A stretch of DNA of 64,000 nt from Dipylidium caninum (GCA_017562135.1 QEYB01001116.1:1-64000), one strand, 5' to 3'. Positions 1 through 12,708 are shown, numbered from the stretch's first letter. Notes: generated from the sequence alone by a model not told the origin. Numbers and translations: made by a program.

Positions 1-849
1 TGCATACCAGGTTTATTCACTTCTGCGAAAGGAATTACTTCCACACTGGGGCGGATCTGAAGCAAAGAAAATGATTTCCCTTTTAAAATGGACGTCTCTG
101 AACAATATTCAACTGTTATTTCCCTTTTCAAGCAACTAAATTAAAGTGACTTTCGATATAGACTTCAATGGCCACGTGCTTTCAAGTTAATTTGACCATA
201 AATTAAAAAAGAACAAAAGGCCAGATTTGATTTGATCAGTTTCCATGAGTACCCTCATCCGCCTGCATAATTACAAAAGTCAAGAAACGAAAAGACTTAC
301 GTTCCCAATCTCATCAAACAAATTTTGTTAGTGTGAGCAGAACGATAGAGGAATGATAAGGCATTATCAAGAGACGACCTCCAACCGCCATCGTATCTAC
401 CCACGGGTATCAATTTGTTTAATAAGCTGTTACCATTTCATCCTCTTCTAAGTGGTATTGACTCTCTGTAGGAGGAGCTTCGTCCCTTTCTACACGAAAA
501 ATCGCAAGGATGCAGCACACGACTAGGAGGTGGCGAACCGAACAGGAGGACTGTTTACCTAGACTACTGCTTCGCCACATCAGAGCCTAGAAGTCCACTG
601 AGTAGTTTCTAACCACATGTTTGCAAAGCGATAAAGGTATCACACCCGGAAGCGGCATCTCAAAATCCTTCGAGCGGTGCTATCAACATTTAAGACAAGA
701 CATTTAATTGACCGTTATCAATAATGCAATCGCTTCACGTATATGAAAGTAAAGCATTCCCCTAAGTCATGGAGAGCTCACATTACCACGCTGTAAAGGG
801 GAAGAAGTAGCAGCAATGTTATGAAATTTGGTAACACATAGGCATGTAT

Positions 850-1345
850 GCGAAAGAGACATGATCGGGACTGAAATGACAAACTTTCACGTATATTCAC
901 AACAGCAAAAATAACGACGACGCCGAATACTTCTTCATTCCCTAAGTTTGGACTGCCTCAACTTCTCCGTTGTGAGAGAGAGGAGTGGGTGAGGGAGAGA
1001 TTAGTTATCCTTCTATGAGGTCGAAATTCTTCTCATTCTCTGACAGTAAAACCACCTATCGTGCTAGTAAGAGTTGAAATGTCCAGAAAACGGTAGCAAA
1101 TATATTCAAAAGTTTTAGCTGAAGACAAATATATCTACTTATCTAAATGAGAACGGATTTTCGTTTGTTCGGCATAAGATAGAATATTGATCTGGACTGA
1201 ATTTGGCAATCTTATTCCTCGTATACTGGCAAACAGCAAATAGAGTAGACGCGAATACTCTTCATTTCCTAAGTTGGGGACTGCCTCAACTTCTCCGTGT
1301 TGAAGAGGTGGAGAGAGTCGAGGACTGGTTATTTTAAAGAAGAGA
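850..1345 (+). repeat. internal tandem direct repeat, two units
   Basis: Two diverged direct copies of about 190 bases lie at roughly 860-1060 and 1165-1345. Both contain the strings ctaagttt/gggactgcctcaacttctccg followed by a purine-rich run and, in the second copy, gagagaataagttctct. The same pair recurs in the other block copy at about 30360-30560 and 30670-30860, so the tandem duplication predates the block duplication. I see no coding potential in it. Confidence 0.7.
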
Positions 1346-3186
1346 ATAAGTTCTCTAACTAGGTTATTATGATGCGGAATCAAAAGTGTTTTCTCATTCA
1401 AGTCAACAAGATTACTATCTTTGGTGTATGTAAGTGTCGCAGAGGAGTAGGGATATTTCTAACGTCAAAACGGATTTTTAGAGAACCGTTAAGGTTTAAC
1501 TTTCCAGTTCACTATCCTGAATCATCAAGAAAACCTGTGAAGTGGAGAACACTTTTCGTATGTTAAGCGGCTACTTTCTGGACACCAGACCGACATTTAG
1601 ATGTCGAATGTGTGTACCGACTAATGTTACATCGGTCGTGTATCAATGACAAAATTAACACTTAGATCTCGTCCATAGAATTGAGAAGCCCTCCATGCCA
1701 TTGTCATTATGCTTTAATAGCATGTTAAACGATGTCGCATTTTATAATAACTGAACAAACTGCACGGGAGTTGGCTTTTACTGAGAAAGATAAATATGTT
1801 CGGCAATTTAATGTGTAATTTACGATTTTGATGGAAGTGAATCAATTAGCGGTCTTTGTGTAGTCCTCTTAGTAGTAATAAGCTGTTGTTTATGTTGAAA
1901 ATTACTTGAAAGAAATAAAGAAAAACCCAATTTGAGACATGGAGAATCTTCAGGCAAATATCTTTTTACCGAACGCGGTGACACTAAAGGCTATATGCGT
2001 TTTTACGTTAAAAACATAAATACATTATCGCTATAGCATCAATAATACTTCAGTTTCTACATAAAAAGTTATTATTTTGGAATGTCTGAAATAGCATCAG
2101 ACAAACACACCTAAAGAGCAGCCCTGCTAATAACCACCTCAAATTCTTTACATATCCATTTGGAAATAAGTAGTTCTGGAAAGACGCTTTTGATAATGTC
2201 AGCATTATCCAATGTCAATATATTTTAACGCCAGTCACTTTCATGGCCCCTTCTCCCTAAACACTATCGTTCATCAAACCATGACTGCATCTCATATCCC
2301 TCAACACTGCCCAGTTAACAACGCCAATCCTCTTTTGTAAAATTATACTGTCTATGCTTTTTAGCGAGAAACCGGAACTGCCCTCATGATAGCTGCCAAC
2401 TGACTTTAAACACTACACCAGAAGTGCACATTGTAGAAATCCAAAGAATACGAAGATGACAGACCCAAAAAGGAATAACTAAGGCAAAAAATTCTTACGT
2501 ATACAGGGAACACAGATTGGTAAGTGATAACGCCCCGAAACGCGTTATTTTATATACGTGCGCACGAATCCTTATGTTTGCATATGTTTTGTGTCCAATA
2601 AAGTGGTGTTAAATGCGCAAACTGGTACCGCTAGAACTGTTTCAATGCGTTGCATTAATGCGGGGGTGCGTGGCCAACGGGATTTACTCCTCTTTCTCCA
2701 CTTTACCTCCTGGTCTACCCAAACTAGTGAGGCTAAAGGTTTTCCCGTTGGCTCTTTCGTTTTCCATACTGATATTGAAGGAGCCAAGCATAGATAGTAA
2801 TATTGGTGACAATGCGAGACTAGTAATCACATTACAGCCATGGCCTCGGAGTCATAAGAGCAGGAGACGAAAGATATAACTCACTTGAAAGCATCAGACT
2901 TTGAGTTGGTAACCGTCAGATTTCCACATTTCTTGGAGAAGTATGGGCAATTTATCCAATCTCAATCTCTACTACCACCGAAAACATGTCGCTTAGCAAT
3001 GAGTGTACACAAAGGGTAGGTTCAATGTCAAGCCTTAGTAAAGGAAAGCAATACATTGAAATGGTTGATACTGCAGTGATAAATGAATAAGGAGGAAATT
3101 CAACGCCTCTTAGTCACGACATTCAAAAGTCCTTGTTCAATGTTACTTCGTAATGCCCGAAGCTCTTACCCAGCCTCCACCGTTAC

Positions 3187-3438
3187 CTAAAATTCATACA
3201 TGTGGTTGTGGAACGTTACTTCAGTTGCAACTGAGACACTTTGTCCGATTCGGAGAAGTTGAAATTTGAAAAAATGCCCTTTCATAGGAAAGTTCACGAC
3301 ACTCAAAGGCGGGTGCGATTCGCTCCAGTCGATAACTTCACGTGCCGTGGTCATAGCATAGCAGAAGCTCCCCTTCTCACCAAAACCGATCGATAGCGTT
3401 GCTAGGCAATTTCCACCTCGTACTTGGTGATGAGTCAT
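3187..3438 (-). pseudogene. possible exon of an unknown extracellular protein (copy A, broken)
   Basis: The minus strand holds an open frame containing REVIDWSESHPPLSVVNFPM and, further on, SVATEVTFHNHMY, with alternating hydrophobic residues suggestive of beta strands. In the other block copy (32619-32864) the same frame continues past HNHMY through NFRYGGGWVRAFGIYEV to a stop. In this copy two bases are missing near 3200 and the frame ends after HMYEF. Conversely this copy stays open upstream, where the other is broken. I do not recognise the family. No convincing splice acceptor was found, so it may be a fragment. Confidence 0.35.
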
Positions 3439-5345
3439 TCACACCTCTTATTGTGCAAATGCTTTAGCCAGTCATTGAATCTCCCGCCGACATGCGTATT
3501 GACACGCTCACACCCTCGTAATTCATTGCCCTGATAGCAGGAAATCAATGCTGTCTTCTCGGCGATTGCGCTAAATTCACGCCCTCAACGACCCACTGAG
3601 TGCTATAACACATCCTATTCCGATAACCAAGGATATTTCGCTTTCCACCATTGTGCAATGTGCTCCTTTTCGGTAATCAACGCATGGCATACACTTCACT
3701 TTCAATTAAATGACAAAGAAGTCGTTTTTACGCTCAGTGGAAACGTGCTCTTTTACCAGCCGGCAACCTAGAAAGAGCTTGTTAATGATGATTGACTGAA
3801 AGCTACGACAATTGATTCACTGACTCAACTAACGCTAACATCGGTTCGTTATGTAAACTGTCGCGCCTACAGACTTTCTTTCACCCATCTCACCTGCAAC
3901 TGCGCCGCGTCTAAAGAACTTTTTATCAACTCAAAAAGACTTTGCAAATCAGTTAACGCACCAACTATCTCCTATCCACCAAATCTGCCGTCACAGTCTG
4001 CTATTTCCCCATACCATTTCGAATGCAAACAACAAGCAACAAGAGAATTCCACCCTCCACATAACATTGTTGCTTTCGATTCCATTGCTCTCAAAGCCCT
4101 CATTTTCTCTTCACGAAACTACCAAACTGCTGGTCCTCACTTATCTGATCTGTCAGTTGCCCAATTCTGTTGGCGATCATCCACTTTTTACGCCCTCAAG
4201 CGAAGTCATTTTCATTGCTTGAGCATAATGCTCCACTCGTCCTCTAGTTTCATTTCGACTGTGCACACTCCCGAAGCACTCCATCGCCCTATCTGCCCTT
4301 CCTCGGCTCTTCGGACGCCACGTCATTGCCCCGTCTTTGCGATGCCACCACGTAAATGCCTCCTTCTTCGCGGTCAGCACAGTCTTCGTGCGAGGCTGAG
4401 GTCTTCGCTCCTCCCTCTCCTCATGAGGAAATCACATTGACATCAGCAGACCAGAGTTCTCCCTGTTCAATCGGCACATCACCTCACTACCACGTTGCCG
4501 TCGCTCGCAGAACTTTGCAAAATGCCGCCTTTCCTGCCCTCCTCCCCTGGTGGTGGTCAACCTTCCATCTCTCCCTACCACCCTCGACCACCGCCCATCC
4601 ACCCGTCCACATCACTCTTGACACCGACCAAGTCGACTACGATTTCGCGGAGCCGATGTAGTCTTGGAAGCAGGCAGTGCTTCTCACCAGTCGCCTTCAA
4701 AAGGCCCCAACGGTTACGTGGGCGTATGTACGGCTCCGATACGTCTCTTTTTTGACGATAAGAGCTCCCTCTTCTAATCTTCACGACATCAGGAGCAAAA
4801 TCTCATTTCGATCTCAAACTTCACTCCAGAAAATTCATATTTCTACAGTTCAAGTGCACTACAACTCCCATAGGAGGAGTGGAGTAGTGGGCACTTCTAC
4901 TCTTCTTTAAGGAGGCGTGTCAATGAGAAAAGTCTCTGCAGAAAACAGCCCTCCTCCACCTTCCGTCACCTTGCACACCTTCGCGACGTGGTGAAGAAGC
5001 CTCGAGGTCCCGAGCGCTGATCACTGCAGCAACATGTCGCCTTCCACGACTCTCCACAATCGTCTTGCACTTTATCCTCAACAGCCACCCACTGCCACAC
5101 CTCGTTCGGTGCAAACAAGCACTCAGCACTGCCAAATACAAGCAAAAGCGATTCACAGCCCCACGTCGCCGTCTCGCTGTCACAAGCCTCTGCTCCAGAG
5201 CACTCTGGCTCCTAACCATCACCACAACTTCCACTTCGCCATCTCGGTGCCTTCCACTTCGTTCAACACCTCTCTGGTCAGAGGACCCTTCCTCCCGCCC
5301 ACTTCACTCGAAGGTGTCCTCATTTCAGAAGACAAGTGGCACATC

Positions 5346-5371
5346 AGTACGCCATATATATATATATATAA
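5346..5371. repeat. (TA)n microsatellite
   Basis: A run of alternating T and A that ends in aatattctac. The corresponding tract in the second block copy, at about 34849-34869, is a different length and lacks the aa interruption. Confidence 0.9.
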
Positions 5372-6057
5372 TATTCTACGTAGACAAGAAAAACTATCCT
5401 CCAGCTTCTCCGTTGTACTCGTCAGTCGTGGTGGTGGCGGTGGTCGGGAACTTCGCCTCTCCTCTGTTTCTGTGTACACTAGAAACAAAAGCATCTCACG
5501 TCACCACATCTAATTGGGCTGTCACTTTGCAGGACTGGCGTAAAACTAACATTTCAGACCCCGGAGAGCCCCTGAAGAATGAACATATTCCACATGGAAT
5601 TTTCCAGCCCAACATCCATCGCAATGACCGCCATTAATAAGCACCATTTAAATCGTTCCACCTCGAGTGGTGTGTTTAAGTTGGAGTTGCACAGTCATTG
5701 CTGCGCGCTTTACCTACAGCTCACATGGCGCAAATCACAACTTCTCCGAGAATGTGGCTGTGAGTGTGGGTAGGTACTTTTGTGTACCTGTCGACTGCGA
5801 CCGGCGGATGTCAGCACTCGCTGCGAAGCTTGCATAGCAGGCTACAGGCTAATCAGACGAACGGGAAGAAGACGTGATTTACGCACTGACGGAACACACA
5901 AAAGAAACATCAACAGGAAGAGAATCTCTTCTACTCGCGCTCTATACACCATCGCAAAGTCCAAGTCCAGGTTCCCGTAGGCTCGAATGCCAGTCACAGG
6001 AATTCGCGGGACAGGGGCCTTCGTCACCACACTTCTCATCCGAGAGGCCACCGACCC

Positions 6058-6620
6058 TCTACGCCAAACAGACGTCTTGCAGAGTCGACAATAAGCAGGA
6101 ACATCCAGCCTCCTGCCACCATCCACTCATCACCGACGTGGGCAGTCTGAACTCGAAATAGAAAGGCAGTGCACCCAGCAGATCACCTTACTCGGTCCTG
6201 CCCATCTCACTCGGTCGGAAGCAGGAGAATGTCCTTCGTTTTCTCCCGCGTTCCCTCACTCCCAGGTGAGCATCACTTCGAGATGACAGACCAAACTTCT
6301 GCTTCCCAGATGTATCACCATAAGGATTGTCTCCGATTGCAAAAATGCGGTCGCACTCCAACGCCTTGGAGTAATGCATGTGGCTAAACTCGCCGTGAGG
6401 AGGTGGTAAAAGAGGTGATGTCGAGTTGGAGTAACGCACACACTTACAGGTCTGCTTAGATTCCAGAACAGGATAGTTCGATGCAGTAGATGGTGCAGAA
6501 GGCACTGCTATGCGGGCAGATGTGTTACAGCAGCCCTTCGGAGCCAGCTGCACTCGGAAGACGTCCTGCTCCTCTCCACCAGGACCCATTCTCCAGCAAG
6601 GCAGGCTGATTCGTCCACTG
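6058..6620. other. unassigned stretch, possible 3' exons of the minus-strand gene
   Basis: The minus strand contains one piece that looks spliced. An acceptor-like CCGAGTGCAG near 6556 precedes an open stretch starting LAPKGCCNTS, and a strong GTAAGTG donor ends it near 6447. I cannot join it with confidence to the exons at 6621-7677. Confidence 0.25.
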
Positions 6621-7677
6621 TCACGTAGGCTGCCCGATTATGCTGCCTCGCAGGATCTTCGCTGGACTCCGATTGACCGTGGTGAGTTTTATACGTCGAC
6701 GTCGAAAGCGTAGAACCACCTCGGGCAATTTTTGTGTAGTGAGAGCATCACCGACCACCAACTCCTTCGCGTACACCACCTCGGGCACCTTAAAGCCGTC
6801 CTCACTCCTCACCTCCAGACTCATGTCTCCCTCGTAGTAGTCGGAGTCAGAGAAGGAGCGTCGAATTACAGCGTCCACCACGAGGTGGCCAACACTCTCA
6901 TAGGCCAGTTTAAATCTCAGTCGAACGCGGTTGGAGAAACCACCGGGAGGGAGAAACGTTGTAGATTCGGGATTTTCAACGGCAAACTCATCAGGCTATT
7001 GATGTAGTGAAAAAGGGGCGCGAGCAGTTGCAGGGTATTGTGAACCACACCGATGGACGGGACGTCGTACATCGCCGTCTGACCCAGCGGTGGGCCTCGA
7101 ACTGTAATTGTCTCATGAGAGATGGGGAAACTGTGCTCGTAGCTGTCATTCGAAAGCCTAATTGAGAGATGCCTTTCAGACGAATAAAGTGGTCGACAGA
7201 GCCTGCAAACAGAACCAAGGAGGTAAGGGCCTACTCACTCCTCAGTCGGCGCGAGGGGATGTGGGAAGGGAGGTACCATTTGAGAGTCGAAGTCCCTCCC
7301 GTCCCACTCCCAGTCCTAGTACGCTTCGGGCACAAGGAGCCTCCGGTCCAAACTCACCGGCCACAGGCCTCCAGGTGGAGAATTTTCCCCTCCCTGAAGC
7401 TCCACCTTCGGCGCTTAGACTCAGAAGAAAATTTGATCGACTTGCATAAATACCAGTACCACCGAGCAGATGCTTCAGTAGGAAGAGGCGTAGGAACTAG
7501 GATACATACGCTGCCTCTTTGAGGATGACTGACGGCATGTTGTGCAAGAAGCCTCTGTGCAATTCGCAGTGATTCACTCGCCTCAGGATAACTGGAATAC
7601 AATCTGTCTATCAAATAATCGCGAAAATGTGGTGCACCCACCACACTGCGACGAGCATTCTCTCCGGGTGACGGCGG
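6621..7677 (-). CDS. unrecognised multi-exon gene, minus strand (partial)
   Basis: Three exons join with matching phases: 7677-7510 (56 codons, starting PPSPGENARR), 7440-7358 (83 nt, ending in phase 2 at GGCCG|GTGAGT) and an exon starting at 7202 after TTTGCAG. The third exon reads through ISHETITVRGPPLGQTAMYD and a hydrophobic stretch (VVHNTLQLLAPLFHYINSL) to about 6945. There the frame stops, but a new frame one base off continues LRFKLAYESVGHLVVDAVIR to about 6690. No acceptor lies between the two, so one base is probably missing around 6940-6960 (sequencing error or real lesion). The 5' and 3' ends are not resolved. The protein-like quality of the reading frame and the phase agreement support a real gene, but I do not recognise the family and assign no function. 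Confidence 0.6.
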
Positions 7678-10600
7678 CTAGACGCAACACATGGTAAATG
7701 TGAGATTGAAGCATGCTCTGTCGACCTGTACTAGGCAAAGAAAAGATCAAAAGGAGACAATTCTATCCGATGTGGAAGGTGTGGAGCCGTTAACTCAGGT
7801 AAGAGAACTGTAAGTATAATGGAGTAGACATCGATGCAGTTTTATCCCAAATCGGGCAAAATGCAAGGAGGCGCCTTGGTGATCGCTCCGCCCGGTTGTC
7901 TAAGAGACAGTCTACGTGGTCTCGTTGGACGGCCTTTTCGCTACTAACCTCTTTTAGATGGTCGTGATTTTATTCAAGATGGTCGAACGAAGGTGAAGCC
8001 CTCCTTCCCGTAATGGCTGCTCACAATTGAAATCGGGGAAGGCAATGGGGTATGCCATACCATGTCCTCTCGAAATCCATCCTCTTTTTTTGCGGATTAA
8101 GAGGGAGTGGGCACAAGGATTGGCGGTGAGAGTTTCATTCGTCATTTAGCGGCTGAGAGGCAATAGAGGAGTTTGCCGGGAGCCTCGTCTACACCGATTC
8201 AGCCTGACGAAAGCCATTCTAGAAGTTTCGTCTCATGCCAACTTATGCGTTATTGCTTCGTCGTGGACACTCTTCCGTGTACTGTTACACATCGCCTGTC
8301 TCCTTTGCTTCCATTATTTAATGGCTTGCGGTAGGACACCTTTTTTCCCATCGTCCGCCTTTACCACGGTTGCAGCTCTTTGGGAGCCTGCAACTCCTTC
8401 TGACTGCCTCCGCCACAGCATGCAAACTCCTCACCCGATCACTCACCTCAAATATCGTAATAGCATGGCTTCTTTCGAGGCATAAGGTGGGTTTTATTTT
8501 CTAACGGGGCGTTTGCTACATCCCCAGCTTCATATTGCCACTCGTATGCTTCAGCTCACTCGATAATAATTATGCTTTAGTGCTTTTTGACTTTCCCATG
8601 CAGAACTGCCACTTGTAAATTCTATATCTTTACTAGCATTCTCAAAGTACGGACAAGAGTTGTCTCTGTTTTCGGACGTGATGAGAGGATGCGCAGAAGG
8701 TGGGCGTCGCCTCTCGTGATCTACTTCTTAAACCCTCCAAACCTTGTTTAAGGGGTCACTCATCGGCAGTGGATGAAGCTTCGCCTCGGGACCTCCCAAG
8801 AGTCGACAATACTCACAGCCGATAACGAAAAGGCAGACAGAAGTGGCTCCCAAAGCCTCGCCTACGCCTCCTTCAACATGGCGTAGTGTGAGGAGGCTCT
8901 CAAGGCGCACAGCTTACAAGAGTGCTGTCTTTTTTACATTGTTGCGCGCTTACTTCGTTGGCAAAGAGAAGGAAGAGGGGAGGGAGGCAAATCCCGTACT
9001 TAAGACAATGGGAAAAAACTCATCTTCTGCCCCGTCAAACCGGTCGTTCTCTTCTCGAGTGGCCTGGCTTCTTCAATGTGGTTCCATAAACCCTCAACTA
9101 CTCTTTAATCAGCCTCTCCGGTCAGGACATTGATGGGCTCAATTAATTTTTAGTTAAGTACAGGTGAGGCGCTTCTCCCCTCCTTTCTTCCGCCTCCACC
9201 TTCCCACGCCTCATACAAACTCCTTGTCCCTGCCTTCTGTTACTGAGGCAAGGAGGAAGAAGAATAATGTCGGAGGGCGTGATTACATGGTCGACAACAG
9301 TCTAGGACTTGGTCGATAAGAATTCAGGCCGACGGGAGGATGTACATCCTGTGAGAAATCAAGGCTTCTCGAACTCTCTCTCTCTTACTCTCGAATGCCA
9401 CTCTCAGAAATCCACTCTTAACAAGTCAACACACCGGAACGACCTCGAGGACGGAGGATTCTTTTAGCGTGAGACGGAAACTTCCTCTTAAATCTTCCAG
9501 AGGCTCTTCACGCTAACTGGTGCCAAATCATTCCTTTAAACGGAGACGTTTGCGTGGGATGATGTAGACTATTGCATCGGTTTTCGTCTTCGTCTCAACC
9601 TTTGCTTCGAACACCTTACACGTCCCTCTCTCTTAATTTCCCCTTTATCTTTCGCTTTTCACTGAATCCCTAATAAGTTCGTGGAAGTAGGAGCGACAAT
9701 TACACTCCACGTACCAAACGTTTAAATTTGACTACTTTACAGTCGCCAAAGCGGCTTCGACGGGGAGTTGCCTAGTCCTACACCCCACTGAACCGCCTAT
9801 ATTATAAAAGTCATAAAAATTCTCTCCCTCTGCCCCCCCCCTCCCTACTCATGTACGCGCATGTGTGTGCGTTTGTGCTCTCCACGTCTTTCGGCACTGG
9901 CTTTCTGTAAATTGCCATCCTTCCACTGACTTTCGAAATTCCGCTACCCACAACCAGGAAGGTCCGAGTTAAGGCTCTGTGTTTGTGTGTATGTGTATGA
10001 CAATCTGACATCTACATTCTATCCGCCTGCCTGGTGGCAGGAGTTCTTTGTTGCACTCCCTCACTTGGTTCGGTTCTCCACGACTTAGACGACGTGAAGG
10101 CCACAGTGCGGAGGCCCCGAGACTTCCCACCTATCCGGCGCGCTGAGTGGCCTCGCATGTCGGAGAGACTCTCGCCGATGCCTTAATCTCAGATGACTTC
10201 AGCGGTTGCTATTCCCCTCCCATCTCCCCTCGTTCACCTTGCGCGCAGTGTAATTGTACAAATCAGAGGCGAGATTCTTAGCTATTCCAACTTCTGGACG
10301 AATTACCGCCTGTAGTGTGAGTTCGTTGTGGTGAAGGTATAGTGATACACCTGGTGCGATCCAGGTTGTCAATCCTCCTTTTTGAGGTAGTCAAAGGAGT
10401 CTCCGTGGACGTCTTTCCAAAGATCCTGTCTAACAGCCTCGGAAGTCCTCCTCCGGCTGATGCCGTCGGACTTACATTGTTGGGGAAGATGGGTAGTTCA
10501 TTATTTCTTTTTACCATCGCCAGTCTTTGGATTTTTTTCAGATAAGGCTCCATTTCCACTAGGGAAAAACCACAAGGTGCCAACGATTCCCCTGCCCTGC

Positions 10601-10819
10601 CCACTTTTCTGTCCCAAATAAACCTGTGTGGACAGCCCTACGGTGTCTGAATAAGAGTGTGGAGCTGGTATTCTCTTCTCGGCCATCTGTCTTCAGGACT
10701 CTGGAACCCTTATTCATAACTTCAGTGAAGTAGGCCCAAATTGCTGCTCCGCACTTTCATAGGACACACTAACGGCGAGTCTTACCCAGCCAATCTTCGT
10801 TCTACTCCCAGATCGAAGC
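7678..10819. other. no gene recognised
   Basis: Only short shadow frames occur here. A C-rich tract lies at 9826-9844. A minus-strand frame at 10501-10686 opens with an ATG (MAEKRIPAP) but shows no recognisable features. Some of this stretch may hold 5' exons of the minus-strand gene ending near 7677. Confidence 0.5.
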
Positions 10820-11411
10820 ATGGAGCCTCCACTGCTTGAAGAGCTTCGGCGACGCTTCGCCGTCTAATGTTTATGTAATGTCAATCGGCGAACACCTCGG
10901 CGATGAAATTCAACCGTCTGAATTTCTTTTGAGTAAAGTCTTACAACTACTCTGCAGGGGAATATCTCCGTCGTTTTGGAATTCCATCTCAGACACCTTG
11001 CAGACCTGGTTGGGACAATGATTACTTCGTCGAAAAAATCGACCTACTGGTTAGGAGTCACATGAACGACCTCGAGTCCTGCTCCTCTTCCATAACCGGC
11101 CTCACCGCATTGGCGTTAGAGATGGAGAACATCGTCGCCTCCACTAACTGCTTCTCATCGGTCCGACAGCAGAGGACTTACAACTCCACAGCCGGCCGAC
11201 TTCATGTGGTATGATCCTATCCTATCTTATTCCATTTATTTTCACTCATTTCTTAAGTGTATACTTGGGTGTCAACGTATTGCTGGCATGTGACATTCTT
11301 CTTCACCTCTTAACCTCCCCCTCCCACCCACCACAGTATACCAGCCCCGGACGCCCGGTCCGCCCTCAGGTGCCCCAATCGACGCATCATCCACCCTTTC
11401 GTCGTGTGTGA
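10820..11411 (+). CDS. unrecognised small multi-exon gene, plus strand
   Basis: Two exons are well supported. The first is 10958-11208 (acceptor ACTCTGCAG, donor GTATGA), encoding a run that starts EYLRRFGIPSQTPCRPGWDN and includes DYFVEKIDLLVRSHMNDLES. The second is 11337-11411 (acceptor CCACCACAG), encoding 24 residues rich in Pro and Arg and ending at TGA. The first starts in phase 1 and ends in phase 0, and the second starts in phase 0. Upstream, an open frame containing IGEHLGDEIQPSEFLL ends in phase 1 at 10932 before GTAAAG, which would give an unusually short 25-nt intron. The likely start is ATG at 10820 (MEPPLLEELRRRFA), but reaching the downstream frame needs a one-base shift near 10862. 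The central part is acidic and helix-prone. No family recognised. Confidence 0.5.
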
Positions 11412-11539
11412 ACTAAGCCACGGAGACAGTCCACGTCCGAGACACAAAACTAGTTGGATTTGTGATTAAGGCTTCCACGGGTGGAGAAGCGCAAGATTTC
11501 ATAGTGCGGATGGTGCTAGTAGAAATGAGTGCAAAATGG

Positions 11540-12708
11540 TCAGATTGGTAGGGCTGAATGCTTCTCACGACGTCTGCACAGCAGCATGAGACGACGCCAC
11601 TGTTTGAGCACCCAAAATCTTAGTGCAGGTATGTAGTAAAAGAGGTAGTAAGGCATCAGCATTGGATGGATGAGGAGAAGCCAAACCCCGATTTTCTGTT
11701 GGGCGCCATGGATGGGATAGAGGGTCAAGCCGATAGCGCTGATGAATTGATAGGTGGTGTCATAGGCGAAAGAGATGACAAATGAGATAAACATGGGTAC
11801 AATGCACATCGACGAGGTGGACCAGCCCTTCACGTCATCGTAGGCCTTCAGCTCTTCCTCCGGGGTGTTGGGAAAGCTGAGGGCGTTCAGGGTGTCGAGG
11901 AATTTCTCCCTTGGTGTGTTGTGCACCCATCTAATAATGAGGGCGCAGGAGATGAGGAGGATTATGCTGTTAATGAGGAGGACCTGAAAGAAGTAGATGT
12001 AGACTTCGGCGTAGGCCAATTGCAGATAGGCAAGGTACATAACCTTGTCACCGCATCGACACTTGTCACCATCGTATGCTAAGGTTAGTATCTGCGGTAT
12101 CGTAATTACCACACTGTAAGCGCCAGACCGGCAATGTAGACGAGGTCAATGTTTCGACTGGAGGAGAAGGAGAGTTGAAGGTTGGAAACTATTTGCATAG
12201 TACGATTGGTGCTGAAGTAGACTTGAGCATGGGCTCCAATGACCGAGAACACCCAGTAGACGAAACGACTCGTCCAGAAGACACATATAACCATATTGAA
12301 GTTGTAGCTGGCAGTGTATACTTGGTATGGGTAGATATCCTCGATGAAATTGATGAGGAGTTGCAAGAAAGCGCATATCATTAGGGTGCGTAGCATTAAC
12401 AGGCTCGTCCGAGTTTTACCGTCCAATTGACAGAGCAGTACAATGACTATGAGACCGGGTATAAGCCCAGCAAATTCGGTCGCATATATGAGGGCGTCGA
12501 GAGCATCCACGCCGGGGGTAATATTTGTGCAGATCCAGAAACTCTCCGACGGGTCGTTGACCGACATAGCGTTGCCTTGAAATGGAGTGACTTGTGGCTC
12601 ACTTGACGTGTGGCTACCATTGTCGCGATCTAATTGGTCAGCCTCGAAGTTGGGCGTTGCACCTTCGAACTTTGACAATTTAATGAGCGCAAGAGACACC
12701 GATGCCAT
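11540..12708 (-). CDS. seven-transmembrane receptor, rhodopsin-like (GPCR), frameshifted
   Basis: Two overlapping minus-strand frames together make one intronless protein of about 390 residues with seven hydrophobic segments. The upstream frame (12708-12106) carries an extracellular N-terminus with NDP and NIT, then segments near residues 73-95, 103-124 and 135-157 and the start of a fourth (187 on). The downstream frame (12112-11540) finishes segment four, then has an extracellular loop with CRC and segments five (about 36-62 of that frame), six (100-122) and seven (141-165). Segment seven holds HPMLMPYY, reminiscent of the NPxxY motif, followed by a basic tail. No clear DRY motif follows segment three; it reads TNRTM. 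The frames join if one base is missing near 12111 in ACAGTGTGGTAAT. Class assignment rests on topology; the ligand is unknown. It would act as a plasma membrane receptor. Confidence 0.75.

Larger units (their letters stand above)
1..6057. repeat. 6 kb duplicated block, copy A
   Basis: This stretch matches 29521-35557 in the same orientation from the window edge to about 6057, where copy A reads ccgaccctctacgcc and copy B reads ccgacccctaataag. In roughly the first 3.5 kb the copies differ by very frequent one- and two-base insertions and deletions, often in homopolymers. From about 3600 onward they are almost identical for hundreds of bases. Few open frames are shared except a minus-strand frame near 3187-3438. 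The copy starts at the window edge, so its true left end is unknown. It may be a recent segmental duplication or an assembly duplicate built from poorly polished reads. Confidence 0.93.

Noticed and set aside
4356..4755. Proline-rich plus-strand frames repeated at 33751-34402
   Set aside because: Presence in both block copies only reflects near-identity there. No splice signals and biased C-rich composition.
5034..5637. Long plus-strand frames of up to 190 codons in the duplicated block
   Set aside because: Composition is low complexity and the frames run through a (TA)n tract; the other copy is disrupted at different points.
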